Assembly: GCF_020991275.1 (NCBI RefSeq)
Contig: NZ_JAJLQY010000001.1
Coordinates: forward strand, 930,001-994,000
Source: Actinocorallia sp. API 0066
Lineage (GTDB): Bacteria; Actinomycetota; Actinomycetes; Streptosporangiales; Streptosporangiaceae
Reading direction: 5' to 3'
Length of the DNA: 64,000 nucleotides
This document shows positions 32,875 through 42,058 of the stretch, piece after piece; the first letter of the stretch is position 1; every line of letters begins with the position of its first letter. Made by a program: the position numbers and the translations under genes. The notes below the pieces were generated by a model, which saw nothing but the letters and a program-made list of their open reading frames with translations, searched no databases and was not told the DNA's origin.

Positions 32875-34218
32875 TCACAGCCACTTGGGGGGATCCTCGG
32901 CGGGGACCGGGGGCGGGGTGGCCCACTGCGGGCGGAAATCGCCGATGGCGCCCGGGGGTAGCACGAAGGTGAGAACTCCGTGCGGGCTGTCCATCGCGGC
33001 GAGCACGTCGTCGGGCGGGGTGCCCGCCGCCGTCAGGTCGGTGCGGCCGAGCCCGTCGAGCCAGCGGGCCGTCCCGGCGAGCGAGACGGCGCCGTGCCAG
33101 CCGCCGCCCGTCGCGGCCCGGTGCACGAGGCCGCCGATCGCGGTGAGCGCGGCCAGGTAGCCGGTGGCGTGGTCGAGCGCCTGGGCGGGCAGCGCGCTCG
33201 GCGTGTCCGACCCGGCCGCCCGCGCGGACTCGGCGGCGATGCCGGTGGCGAACTGCACGAGGCTGTCGAACCCGCGCCGCCCCGCCCACGGCGTGCCCGG
33301 CTCGTACGCCTGGACGTCCACCGTCACCAGCGAAGGGTTCAGCTCCGCGAGCGCCTCGGGGCCGAACCCCAACGCGGCGAGCGCCCCCGGCCGGTACCCC
33401 TGGACGAGAACGTCGGCCCCGGCGACGAGCTCGCGCAGATCCGCCCTGCCCCCGGCTGTCTTCAGGTCGAGCCGACAGGCGCGCTTCCCGAAGCTCATGT
33501 CAAGGAACAGCCCCGGCATCTCGGGCACTTCGGGCGAGCCCACGTGGAGCACGTCGGCCCCGTACGCGGCGAGCATCCGGGTCGCGACGGGCCCGGCGAT
33601 GACCCTGGTCAGGTCCAGGACGCGCACGCCCTCCAGCGGGCTCTCCGCGGCCGTGGGGCGCACCACGGGCGCGTCGCCGCGCCGCTCCAGCGTGAGCAGC
33701 GGCCCGTGCGGGAACGCCGCCCACTCGGTGCCGTCGCGCAGCGCCGCCGCCGCGCCGCCCGCGCCGAGCACCGCCTCCTCGACGTCGAGCGCGGCGCGTC
33801 CGGCGCAGGCGGCCGAGACGGACTCCGGCTCGGGCAGGCAGTCCAGCGCGCGCAGCACGGCGTCCCGGTGCGCGGGGAAGTTGCAGTGCAGCCGGACCCA
33901 GCCGTCGCGCGTCCGGTAGTCGCCGGACAGCTCGGCCCACAGCCGCAGCGGCCGCCCGGCGATCTTGAAGACGCGTTCGGAGAGGAAGGCGAGCTGGGCG
34001 TGCCCGCTGTCGACGGTGGCGGCGGCGGGCGGCCCGCCACGCAGCTCCCACAGCAGCGCGGCGGCGGCCGTGGCGGCGCCGACGCTCGCCGCGGCGACGG
34101 TGTCGACCTCGTACACCGACGGCAGCAGGCCGGTGGAGCCGCCGAACGCGACGGGCACCGGGGGCAGCGCCGCGAGGCCGCAGAGCCACGCGGTCTGGTC
34201 TTCGGGCGTGTCCTTCAC
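32875..34218 (-). CDS. CoA transferase family III (CaiB/BaiF-like), apparently permuted
   Basis: A 447-residue protein. The canonical beginning of a CaiB/BaiF domain (LEGVRVLDLTRVIAGPVATRMLAAYGADVLHV) appears only near residue 180. Then follow DLKTAGGRADLRELVAGADVLVQGYRPG, RRGFDSLVQ and LDHATGYLAAL, whose Asp matches the catalytic Asp of the family. The first 170 residues resemble the region that normally comes later (AAAALLWELRGG, then RTRDGWVRLHCNFPAHRDAVLRAL). The order therefore looks rearranged. It would transfer CoA between carboxylic acids. GTG at 34218 (GGGAAGA upstream) is preferred over far-upstream starts. Substrate unknown. Confidence 0.75.
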   Translation of the reverse strand: MKDTPEDQTAWLCGLAALPPVPVAFGGSTGLLPSVYEVDTVAAASVGAATAAAALLWELRGGPPAAATVDSGHAQLAFLSERVFKIAGRPLRLWAELSGDYRTRDGWVRLHCNFPAHRDAVLRALDCLPEPESVSAACAGRAALDVEEAVLGAGGAAAALRDGTEWAAFPHGPLLTLERRGDAPVVRPTAAESPLEGVRVLDLTRVIAGPVATRMLAAYGADVLHVGSPEVPEMPGLFLDMSFGKRACRLDLKTAGGRADLRELVAGADVLVQGYRPGALAALGFGPEALAELNPSLVTVDVQAYEPGTPWAGRRGFDSLVQFATGIAAESARAAGSDTPSALPAQALDHATGYLAALTAIGGLVHRAATGGGWHGAVSLAGTARWLDGLGRTDLTAAGTPPDDVLAAMDSPHGVLTFVLPPGAIGDFRPQWATPPPVPAEDPPKWL

Positions 34219-34384
34219 TTGGGCGGTCTTCCCGCCCTCGGGCCGCCGAATCACGGTACGGAACGGTCTGTGCGTGAACAATCCGGTTAAGGGTCGGCGC
34301 GGCACAATTTCCGGGGTCGCGGGTAAGCCCGAGTGTAAGCCGTTTTCCGGATTGCCATGGCATTGCGGAACATTCCTACAAGGC

Positions 34385-34413
34385 TTGACCTGAATTGTTT
34401 CCGTGGACACACT
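34385..34413 (+). promoter_or_regulatory. Putative promoter upstream of the 34441 gene
   Basis: TTGACC at 34385-34390 resembles a -35 element. The hexamer CACACT at 34408-34413, 17 nt downstream, is a weak -10. The spacing is canonical and the following leader carries a good ribosome-binding site (GGGAGG, 34439 upstream side) before the ATG at 34441. Confidence 0.3.
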
Positions 34414-34440
34414 CGACAATGACGGTAAAGGGAGGCGGGC

Positions 34441-34743
34441 ATGTCGTACGCGGGCGGAGTCACCCCGGGGCATGTCGCAGAACTCCTCTTCCTGGTCAGG
34501 CGTTATCCGCGGTGGACGATCTGGTTCGGCCCCGCGACCGGCAGCTGGTGGGCCCTGCCGCCCCGGGACCGGGACATCGGCGACTTCGTCGAGGCCACGG
34601 ACGTGGAAAGGCTCGTCGCACGTATCGAAGTGATCCAGTCAGAGCCCCCGGCGTACCGGGACGCGGCGAGCTTCCTCCGGCTCGGCGCGCCACCGGTCCG
34701 GCGGGTGCCGTTGGCGACGCGGCCGGGTGACCCTGCAAGGTGA
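34441..34743 (+). CDS. Small hypothetical protein
   Basis: A 100-residue protein of unknown function. The N-terminal half is aromatic-rich (YPRWTIWFGPATGSWWALPP), followed by an acidic helix (DIGDFVEATDVERLVARIEVIQ) and a basic, Pro-rich C-terminus. A strong GGGAGG ribosome-binding site 5-6 nt before the ATG and normal codon usage support it as a gene. No domain recognised. Divergent from the CoA transferase gene. Confidence 0.6.
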   Translation: MSYAGGVTPGHVAELLFLVRRYPRWTIWFGPATGSWWALPPRDRDIGDFVEATDVERLVARIEVIQSEPPAYRDAASFLRLGAPPVRRVPLATRPGDPAR

Positions 34744-34954
34744 CCCGTTGTTCCCCCGGCCCGGCCGCGGCCGACGGCGACACGACGACCCCGGAGGGAG
34801 ACGCGGACGTGCTCGCTTCCTCCGACAAGCCCCTCGCGAGCGCGCCCGCCAGGCGGCCCGCCCGCCCTCCGGGGTCGTCACCGTGCCTACGGCGCTGAAC
34901 CGACGGCGCCGACGTCACCGCTCCCACCCCTTCCCGGTGGCCGCGCCGCGCCGG

Positions 34955-34960
34955 TTAGGC
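34955..34960 (+). promoter_or_regulatory. Putative -10 box for the solute-binding lipoprotein gene
   Basis: TAGGCT lies 9 nt before the ATG at 34970 with no purine-rich ribosome-binding site between, consistent with a leaderless transcript. No convincing -35 hexamer is visible. Confidence 0.35.
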
Positions 34961-34969
34961 TGCCCGACC

Positions 34970-36157
34970 ATGAGTCTTCTTCGGGCCTCCGCCGTTCTCG
35001 GGACCGCCCTGGCGGTGACGTTGGCGGGCTGTACCGCCGACCGTCCGGCCCCCGGCGTCGCGGCGACCCCCGCGGTCTCGGTCGGCCCGGCCGAGGGCGC
35101 GCTGACCCTCGTCGCGCCGCCCGGTTACGCCGAGGAGGGCGCGGTCGACCAGGCGGTGGACTGGGTCACCCCGTTCGAGCGCGAGACCGGCTGCCAGGTG
35201 ACGGTCAGGACGGCGCACACCGCGCAGGACGCCTACGAGCGCATGGCGGGCGGCGCCTACGACGGCGGCCTTGTCCCCGTCGAGGTGGCCGGGGCGCTTA
35301 TCGACGGCGGGAAGGTAGCGCCGCTCAACCTGGATCTCATCCCGTCGGCGCAGGCGATCCCGAAGGAGCTGCGCGCGCTCGTCACGGCGGCGCCGGAGGA
35401 CGAGGAAGACAGGAAGCCACGGAAGGTCTACGGGGTGCCGAACGCGTGGGGCGCCGACCTGCTTCTGTTCGATCCGCGCAAGGCCGCTCCGGCGTCATGG
35501 GGCGACGTGTTCGATCCGGAGCGGAGCAAGCCGCACCACGACGCCATCCTGTGGCGGGACACCCCCGCGACGATCGGCCTCGCCGCCCTCTACCTGAAGG
35601 AGCGGCGGCCGAAACTCAAGATCGACGACCCGTTCGCGCTGACCGTCCCGCAGCTCGACGCGGTCGCCGAGGTGCTGGCCGCGCAGCGGCCGCACGTGCG
35701 GCCGGTGTGGCGCGACCCGGCCGTCCCGGTCGAGGCGTTCGCGACGGGCGGCGCGGCGGTCGGGGTCGGCGACGCACACACGTTCGACGTGCTCGTGGGC
35801 GGCGGCGTCCAGGTGGCCGAGGCTGCCGCGCGCGAGGGCGGCACGGGCTGGGCCAACGCGTGGATGATGGGCGCCCGCGCGCGGCACCCCGGCTGCCTGT
35901 ACCGGTGGTTGGACTGGACGGCCTCGCCGGAGGTGCAGCGGGCGATGGCCGAGTGGCGCGGGGTCGCGCCCGCGAACCCCGGCGCGTGCGCGACGCTGCG
36001 GGCGGGCTTCTGCGCCGCCTACCGCGTGGGCGACCGCGCCTACCTGGAGAAGCTGGTGTGGGCGAGGACGCCCGGCCTGTCCTGCCCGGACGACAAGGAG
36101 TGCACCGGCTGGGCCGACTGGGCGAAGGTGTGGGAGTCGCTGCGCGGCGACGGCTGA
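34970..36157 (+). CDS. PotD-like extracellular solute-binding lipoprotein
   Basis: A 395-residue secreted lipoprotein (lipobox LAGC, Cys near residue 20) of the SBP family resembling spermidine/putrescine-binding proteins: KVYGVPNAWGADLLLFDPRK, then SWGDVFDPERS, and YRWLDWTASPEVQRAM. Several Cys near the C-terminus (GACATLRAGFC, SCPDDKEC) may form disulfides. ATG at 34970 follows a TAGGCT box. No permease or ATPase genes accompany it, so it may serve the Pot-like permeases elsewhere or act as a sensor. Substrate unproven. Confidence 0.75.
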   Translation: MSLLRASAVLGTALAVTLAGCTADRPAPGVAATPAVSVGPAEGALTLVAPPGYAEEGAVDQAVDWVTPFERETGCQVTVRTAHTAQDAYERMAGGAYDGGLVPVEVAGALIDGGKVAPLNLDLIPSAQAIPKELRALVTAAPEDEEDRKPRKVYGVPNAWGADLLLFDPRKAAPASWGDVFDPERSKPHHDAILWRDTPATIGLAALYLKERRPKLKIDDPFALTVPQLDAVAEVLAAQRPHVRPVWRDPAVPVEAFATGGAAVGVGDAHTFDVLVGGGVQVAEAAAREGGTGWANAWMMGARARHPGCLYRWLDWTASPEVQRAMAEWRGVAPANPGACATLRAGFCAAYRVGDRAYLEKLVWARTPGLSCPDDKECTGWADWAKVWESLRGDG

Positions 36158-36583
36158 CCCGGCCTGACCCCGGACACGAGAACGGGCCCGACCGCCCCCA
36201 GTCAGGCCCGTCTCGCGGACGCGCGGGCGAAGAGCGCCGCTGCGCGTCCCTTTGTGGGAGCGGGAGCCCCTGGCCAACCCCCCGAAAGCCAGGGGCCCCG
36301 CTTATCCAGTGAGGTTCAACTCACCCCGGAACCGTGAACGGCCAGCGCGGGGATACACGGCAGGGCGGGCACGCCGATCGACGCGTGCGCGAACACCCCT
36401 GAGCCGCCCGGCATGCGGGCGCGAGCGCCGGCGCCGGAGACCTCTTCCTCTCGGCTGGTCCTTCGGCTCATTGCTCACCTCCCGGCGGTGACCGTTCCTC
36501 GGTTCTCCTCCTTTGTACGTGCCGGGGGGTTCGGTTGGGGAATGGCGGCGCCCAAGACCTGGCAAAGGCCCTCGTGTCGGACG
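36158..36583. other. 426-bp intergenic region between convergent genes
   Basis: No gene is supported. It contains a hairpin at 36266-36296 (listed separately). A second, weaker inverted repeat lies around 36181-36214 (ACGGGCC and GGCCCGT). The remainder (36300-36583) shows no promoter, repeat or RNA gene that I can recognise. Confidence 0.4.
36266..36296. terminator. Hairpin terminator downstream of the solute-binding gene
   Basis: GCCCCTGGC (36266-36274) pairs perfectly with GCCAGGGGC (36288-36296) around a 13-nt loop. It lies about 110 nt after the lipoprotein stop and upstream of the convergent gabT 3' end. Confidence 0.6.
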
Positions 36584-37927
36584 TCAGCGGGTCGCGGCGA
36601 ATGCCTCGTCGAGCAGGTCGAGGCCCTCGCGCAGGAGGTCCTCGGGGATGACGAGCGGGGGCAGGAACCGCAGCACGTTGCCGTAGGTGCCCGCGGTGAG
36701 GACGACGAGGCCCTTCGTGTGGCAGGCGCGGGCGATCGCCCCGGCCAGTTCCGCGTCGGGCTCCTTGGTGCCCGGCTTGACCAGTTCGACGGCGACCATC
36801 GCGCCCCGGCCCCGGACGTCGCCGATCCTGGGGTCGGCGGCGGCCAGCGCGCGCAGGCGCGGCAGCATGATCTCGCCGATCCGCTCGGCCTTGGCGACGA
36901 TCTCGTCGGCGTCCAGCGCGTCCAGGACGGCGAGGGCGGCCTCACACGCGAGGGGGTTGCCGCCGTAGGTGCCGCCCAGCCCACCGCCGTGCACGGCGTC
37001 CATGATCTCGGCCCGGCCGGTGACGGCGGCCAGCGGCAGGCCGCCCGCGATGCCCTTGGCGGTGGTGATGAGGTCCGGGACGACGCCCTCGTGCTCGGAC
37101 GCGAACAGGTTCCCGGTGCGGCCGAAACCCGTCTGGATCTCGTCGGCGATGAACAGGATCCCGTTCTCCCGCGCGAACTCGGCGATGGCCGGGAGGAAGC
37201 CGGGGGACGGGACGATGAAGCCGCCCTCGCCCAGGATCGGCTCGACCACCACGGCGGCGACGTTGTGCGCGCCGATCTGCTTGGTGATCTGGTCGATGAC
37301 CTGCGCGGCGGTCGCGGGGCCGTCCTCGGGGGAGCGGAACGGGTAGGCCATGGGCACCCGGTACACCTCGGGCGCGTAGGGGCCGAAGCCCTCCTTGTAC
37401 GGCATGTTCTTGGCCGTCAGGGTCATGGTGAGCAGGGTGCGGCCGTGGTAGCCGTGGTCGAAGACGACGACGGCCGGGCGCTTGGTGGCGTACCGCGCGA
37501 TCTTCACGGCGTTCTCGACGGCCTCCGCGCCGGAGTTCACGAGGATCGTCCGCTTCTCGTGGTCGCCGGGCGTGAGCGCGTTGAGCCGCTCGCAGACCTC
37601 CACGTACGGCTCGTAGGGGGTGACCATGAAGCAGGTGTGGGTGAACGCCGCGACCTGCTCCTGGACCCGCCGGACGACCTCCGGGTGGGCGTTGCCGACG
37701 TTGGTGACGGCGATGCCGGAGCCGAAGTCGATGAGGCTGTTGCCGTCCACGTCCACCAGGACGCCGCCGCCCGCCGCCGCCGTGTAGACCGGCAGGACCG
37801 AGCCGACCCCGGGCGGCACCGCCTTCAGCCTCCGCTCCTGCAGGGCCCGTGACTTCGGCCCCGGGATCTCGGTGACGATCTTGCGCTGCTGCGGCAGGCC
37901 GGGCCCGCCCTTCGTCGGCTCACTCAT
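36584..37927 (-). CDS. gabT: 4-aminobutyrate aminotransferase
   Basis: A 447-residue class III PLP aminotransferase, full length for GabT. Cofactor motifs: NSGAEAVENAVKIAR, DHGYHGRTLLTMTLT, DEIQTGFGRTG and the Schiff-base Lys in TTAKGIAGG. VGSVLPVY near the N-terminus and GGLGGTYGGNPLACEAALAV are characteristic of GabT. It converts GABA and 2-oxoglutarate to succinate semialdehyde and glutamate, the step after putrescine breakdown. It is divergent from a PucR regulator (start 38015), the same arrangement as the other aminotransferase in this window. Confidence 0.92.
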   Translation of the reverse strand: MSEPTKGGPGLPQQRKIVTEIPGPKSRALQERRLKAVPPGVGSVLPVYTAAAGGGVLVDVDGNSLIDFGSGIAVTNVGNAHPEVVRRVQEQVAAFTHTCFMVTPYEPYVEVCERLNALTPGDHEKRTILVNSGAEAVENAVKIARYATKRPAVVVFDHGYHGRTLLTMTLTAKNMPYKEGFGPYAPEVYRVPMAYPFRSPEDGPATAAQVIDQITKQIGAHNVAAVVVEPILGEGGFIVPSPGFLPAIAEFARENGILFIADEIQTGFGRTGNLFASEHEGVVPDLITTAKGIAGGLPLAAVTGRAEIMDAVHGGGLGGTYGGNPLACEAALAVLDALDADEIVAKAERIGEIMLPRLRALAAADPRIGDVRGRGAMVAVELVKPGTKEPDAELAGAIARACHTKGLVVLTAGTYGNVLRFLPPLVIPEDLLREGLDLLDEAFAATR

Positions 37928-38014
37928 GGCCTCGACGATAGGCGGCGCGGCCTAGGCTGGGGGTCGTCCACACCGGACAACACGACGCCTCGCAGATGGA
38001 CACCCTGGAAGGCC

Positions 38015-39364
38015 ATGGCACCGACCCTCGCCGCCGTCGCGGCACTGCCCGCGCTGCGGCTCGTCCCGCGCACCGGGGCCGCCCTCGACGTGCCCGTCCG
38101 GTGGGTCGCGGTCAGTGAACTCGCCGATCCGACGCCGTTCCTGGAGGGCGGTGAGCTGCTCCTCACCACGGGGATGCGCCTTGACGACCCGGAGGAGTAC
38201 GTCGCCCGGCTCGTCGGGAGGAGTGTCGCGGGGTTGGGGTTCGGGGTGGGGCTCGGCCACGAGGCCGTGCCTTCCGGGCTTGTGGAGGCCGCGCAGAGGC
38301 ACGGGCTTCCCTTGCTTGAGGTGCCACGGCCCACGCCGTTCGTCGCGATAGGCAAGGCCGTGTCCCGGATGCTGGCGGCCGAGCAGTACGAGGATGTCAC
38401 GCGGGCGGCCACCGCCCAGCGGGAGCTGGCCAAGGCGGCGCTGCGCGGGCCGGAGGCGGTGCTCTCCGCGCTGGCCCGGACGCTGCGGGGGTGGGCGCTG
38501 CTGCTGGGGCCGTCGGGGGAGGTCAGGCACGCGGCGCCCGACGCGGCGCGGGCGCACGCCGCCCTCGTCGTGGCGGAGCTGCCCCGGCTGGCCAGCGCCG
38601 CGAGCCTCGCGCTGCCGGGGCCCGTCGTGGTGCACCCGGTGGGGCTCGGACGGCGGCCGCGCGCGTTCCTCGCGGTCGGGACGCCGGACCCGCTCCGGCC
38701 GGTCGCGCACACCGTCGTGGGGGCCGCCGTCTCGCTGCTCAGCCTGCGTTCGGAGTCGGGCGAGCCGCGCGCGCGGGCGGCGCTGGGGCGGCTGCTGCTC
38801 GGCGAGCCGCCCGGCTTCCCGGACGAGCCCGTGCGGGTCCTGGTGTGCGCGCCGGGCGCCGCCGAGGCGCTGGAGGCCGACGGCGCCGCCGACCGGTGCC
38901 TGGCCGTCCCGTACGGCGCCCTGGTGGCCGTGCTGGCACCTGAGGCCCTCACGGACCGGGTAGCGGCCCTCGTGGCCGTCTGCGGGCCCGTGGGGGTCGG
39001 CGACGCGGTGCCGCTGGCCGACGTGCCGCGCTCGCTCGCGCAGGCCGAGCGCGCCCGCCCGGCGTCCGGGGTGCGCCGCCACGCCGACCTGCCCTCCGGG
39101 CTCCTCGGCCTGCTCGACCCGGCCGCCCGCGAGGCCGCCGACGTCCTCCTCGCGCCCCTCGACGCGACGTTGCGGGCCTCGCTGCACGCCTACCTCGCCC
39201 ACCACGGCCAAGGCGACCCGGCCGCCCGCGCGCTCGGCGTCCACCGGCACACCCTGCGCAACCGCATGCGCCGCACCGCCGAACTCCTCGGCCGCGACCT
39301 GGACGACCCCACGGTCCGCGCCGAACTCTGGCTCGCCCTCACCCTCGCCGCCACCCCGCCCTGA
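38015..39364 (+). CDS. PucR-family transcriptional regulator
   Basis: A 449-residue PucR-type regulator: N-terminal ligand domain (VPVRWVAVSELADPTPFLEGGELLLTTGMRL), a variable middle, and a C-terminal helix-turn-helix (ALGVHRHTLRNRMRRTAELL, near 410-430). It is shorter than the 29038 paralogue because the middle region is reduced. It is divergent from gabT with an 87-bp gap and is the likely activator of gabT. The effector could be GABA or a related amine, by inference. Confidence 0.9.
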   Translation: MAPTLAAVAALPALRLVPRTGAALDVPVRWVAVSELADPTPFLEGGELLLTTGMRLDDPEEYVARLVGRSVAGLGFGVGLGHEAVPSGLVEAAQRHGLPLLEVPRPTPFVAIGKAVSRMLAAEQYEDVTRAATAQRELAKAALRGPEAVLSALARTLRGWALLLGPSGEVRHAAPDAARAHAALVVAELPRLASAASLALPGPVVVHPVGLGRRPRAFLAVGTPDPLRPVAHTVVGAAVSLLSLRSESGEPRARAALGRLLLGEPPGFPDEPVRVLVCAPGAAEALEADGAADRCLAVPYGALVAVLAPEALTDRVAALVAVCGPVGVGDAVPLADVPRSLAQAERARPASGVRRHADLPSGLLGLLDPAAREAADVLLAPLDATLRASLHAYLAHHGQGDPAARALGVHRHTLRNRMRRTAELLGRDLDDPTVRAELWLALTLAATPP

Positions 39365-39532
39365 CTCCGCACCGGCCTTACACGCGGCACGGTGATCCCG
39401 TAGGCGTGGGTGTCATGGGGTGGGAGATCGTCGGGGGGAGTGGGTTAAGGCGAGCCTGGGTGGGCGTCAGGGTTCGGAAAGGGCGGGGCGGTCCGGCGGA
39501 CGGGCCGGTCGGGGGCGGGCCAAGATCGGGCC

Positions 39533-41164
39533 ATGAGACGCGCCGCCGTACCCTCCGTCCTCGTCCTGCTGCTGGCCGGGGCCGCCGTGCCCGGCGGGGC
39601 GGCGCCAGCGCTCGCCGCCCCTGCGGTGCCGTGGAAGCCGTGCAAGGCGGCGCTGCCCGCGTTCGCCGCGCTCTTCGACACGCTCAAGGGCGTCGAGGTC
39701 CAGTGCGCCAAGATCGAGGTGCCGCTCGACCCCGCGAGGCCGATGGGGCGCAAGACCGAGATCGCGCTCTCCCGGATCCCGGCGACGTCGGCACGTCCGC
39801 GCGGCTTCCTCGTCGTCAACCCGGGCGGTCCGGGAGGCACCGGGACGGACTTCGCGGTGGCCGTCGCCGCCCGCGCGTCGGCAAGGGTGCGGGCCGCCTA
39901 CGACATCGTGGGGTTCGACCCGCGCGGCACCGGAGGCAGCGGCGCGATGAGCTGCCTGCCCGGCCACTTCGACCCGGTGCGTCCCGACTACAACCCGCGC
40001 ACCCCCGCCGACTTCGCCTACTGGCGCAAGAAGGCGCGCGACTACGCCCAGGCGTGCGACACCAGGTACGGCGACCTCCTGAACCACATGAAGACCACCG
40101 ACGTGGTGGCCGACCTGGAGCAGATCCGCCGCAGGCTCGGCGAAGACAGGCTGCACTACTTCGGCGTCTCCTACGGGACGTACCTGGGCGCCGTCTACGC
40201 GACCCGCTATCCGCGCCGGGTAGGCCGGATGGTGCTGGACTCCAACGTCTCTCCCGAGGGCGTCTGGTACGAGGCCAACCTCCGGCAGAACCGCACGTTC
40301 GACCGGAACCTGAACCTCTTCTTCGCCTGGGTCGCCCGGCACCACGACGTCTTCCGGCTGGGCCGGACCCGCGCGCAGGTCCGCGCCTACTACCTGGCCA
40401 CCCGCGCGAGCCTGGCCCGCAAGCCGATCTCGGCGAGCATCGGCCCCAAGCAGGCCGCCGCCGACGCCCCGGCCGGGCCGACCCGCGTCGGCCCCGACGA
40501 ACTCGACGACACCTTCCTCGCCGCCGGATACAGGGCTGGCGACGGCGTCTGGGCGCTCCTGGCGCAGGCGCTCCAGGCCCGCAAGGAGGGCGACAACAGG
40601 GGCATCGCCGTCGCCTACCAGCATCTGGGCGCGCAGCGGGAGTCCGGCGGGTACGCGGTCTACACGGGCGTCCAGTGCACCGACGCGCCGTGGCCCGCCC
40701 GCTGGTCGCGCTGGAAGGCCGACCACACCGCGCTGGCCCGCCGCCACCCCTTCATGACGTGGAGCAACGCCTGGTACAACCTGCCGTGCCTGTACTGGAA
40801 GGCGCGTCCCGGCCGTCCGGTGGACATCCGCAGGCGGCCGGGCCTGCCGCGCGTCCTGCTGTTCCAGGCGACCCTGGACGCGGCGACCCCGTTCCCCGGC
40901 GGACGGCAGATGCGGCGCCGTCTCGGCGGCCACCTGGTGGTCGAGGAAGGCGGCCTGAACCACGGCATCGTGCAGCGCGGCAACGCGCCGGTCGATCGGA
41001 TCTTCGAGCGCTACCTGCTCACCGGAAGGCTGCCCACGGGCCGCGAGACACGGGTGAAGTCGCTGCCGCCGCCCGCCGCACCGCTCACCCCGGTGGTGCG
41101 GATCGAGGGTCAGAACAGGACGCTCATGAACTGGTCGACCTCGACGAAGCCGACCCTGTGGTAG
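39533..41164 (+). CDS. Secreted alpha/beta-hydrolase peptidase (tripeptidyl aminopeptidase-like)
   Basis: A 543-residue exported hydrolase related to the SlpD/SlpE-type tripeptidyl aminopeptidases. A signal peptide (about 1-28) is followed by VNPGGPGGTGTDF (oxyanion region), VGFDPRGTGGSG, and the nucleophile elbow GVSYGTYLG. A C-terminal TAP-like domain has LLFQATLDAATPF (acid) and GGLNHGIVQ (His). It cleaves short N-terminal peptides outside the cell. Its last 55 nt overlap the convergent GNAT gene, an antisense overlap at the 3' ends; the extra tail after residue 520 may be non-essential. Confidence 0.85.
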   Translation: MRRAAVPSVLVLLLAGAAVPGGAAPALAAPAVPWKPCKAALPAFAALFDTLKGVEVQCAKIEVPLDPARPMGRKTEIALSRIPATSARPRGFLVVNPGGPGGTGTDFAVAVAARASARVRAAYDIVGFDPRGTGGSGAMSCLPGHFDPVRPDYNPRTPADFAYWRKKARDYAQACDTRYGDLLNHMKTTDVVADLEQIRRRLGEDRLHYFGVSYGTYLGAVYATRYPRRVGRMVLDSNVSPEGVWYEANLRQNRTFDRNLNLFFAWVARHHDVFRLGRTRAQVRAYYLATRASLARKPISASIGPKQAAADAPAGPTRVGPDELDDTFLAAGYRAGDGVWALLAQALQARKEGDNRGIAVAYQHLGAQRESGGYAVYTGVQCTDAPWPARWSRWKADHTALARRHPFMTWSNAWYNLPCLYWKARPGRPVDIRRRPGLPRVLLFQATLDAATPFPGGRQMRRRLGGHLVVEEGGLNHGIVQRGNAPVDRIFERYLLTGRLPTGRETRVKSLPPPAAPLTPVVRIEGQNRTLMNWSTSTKPTLW

Positions 41165-42006
41165 GCGGACCGCGCCCGGTGGTTGAAGTCGTTGACGTAC
41201 AGGGTGACGATCGGAGCGATGTCCTGGAGGCAGGACGCGACGACGGCGGACATGCCGAACTCCGACAGGCCCTTGCCGCGTGACTCCGGATGCACCCAGA
41301 CGCCCTGGATCTGGCACGCGTACGGCGTGATCGCGCCGACCTCGGCCTTGAAGACCACCCGGCCGCCCTCGATCCTGGCGAACGACCGGCCCGCCCGGAT
41401 CAGCTCGGCGACCCGCGCCCGGTAGAGCATGCCGCCGTCGCCCTGGTCGGGGGAGACGCCGACTTCCTCGGTGAACATCGCCACGCACGCCGGATAGAGC
41501 GTGTCGAAATCGGCCATCGTGGCACGCCGGACATAGGGGTCGGCGGGGAAGTCGCTGGGCGCGGTGGTGGCCATGACCGGCTGGATCCCCCGGATGGCGC
41601 GCGGCGGCCCCCAGAACGGCTCCAGGAGGTCCCAGAGTTCGCGGACGGCGTCCACCGGGCCGACGATCGAGCTGCACCGGCGGCCCTGCGTGCGGGCCCG
41701 CTCGGCGAACGCCCGGACGGCGTCGGGCGCGGCGTTCACCGGGATGAGGTTGGCGCCCGCGTAGCACAGCGACTCCAGGCGCCCCTCGCGCCAGAATCCC
41801 CACATCTGGGCGCCCAGCCGGGCGGGGTCGAGCCCGGCCTGGTGGACCCGGGAGGCCACGAAGACGTTGCCGACCGGGTCGGCGTCGAGGATCGCCAAGA
41901 CCTCAGCCCGGTGCCGGTCGTCCAGGACCCGCACCGGGAGGGAACCCAGCATCCGCATCGGCAGCCCACCTGACATCGTCGCTGACAGCTCGGCGCTTAC
42001 ATCCAC
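41110..42006 (-). CDS. GNAT-family N-acetyltransferase (DUF4081 type) next to ispG
   Basis: A 298-residue protein. An N-terminal DUF4081-like region (RAEVLAILDADPVGNVFVASRV) precedes a C-terminal GNAT domain with the acetyl-CoA loop VWVHPESRGKGLSE and the VTLYVNDFNHRARSAYHRVGF strand-helix. It is the conserved downstream neighbour of ispG in actinobacteria (Rv2867c-like), but its substrate is unknown. The GTG start at 42006 has GGAGG about 9 nt upstream; ATG at 41976 is an alternative. Its 3' end overlaps the convergent peptidase gene by 55 nt. Confidence 0.85.
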   Translation of the reverse strand: MDVSAELSATMSGGLPMRMLGSLPVRVLDDRHRAEVLAILDADPVGNVFVASRVHQAGLDPARLGAQMWGFWREGRLESLCYAGANLIPVNAAPDAVRAFAERARTQGRRCSSIVGPVDAVRELWDLLEPFWGPPRAIRGIQPVMATTAPSDFPADPYVRRATMADFDTLYPACVAMFTEEVGVSPDQGDGGMLYRARVAELIRAGRSFARIEGGRVVFKAEVGAITPYACQIQGVWVHPESRGKGLSEFGMSAVVASCLQDIAPIVTLYVNDFNHRARSAYHRVGFVEVDQFMSVLF

Positions 42007-42058
42007 CAGCCTAAGCCTCCGGCTCTGGCGGGGAAGCGCCGGGCGGTTCAGCCGACGA

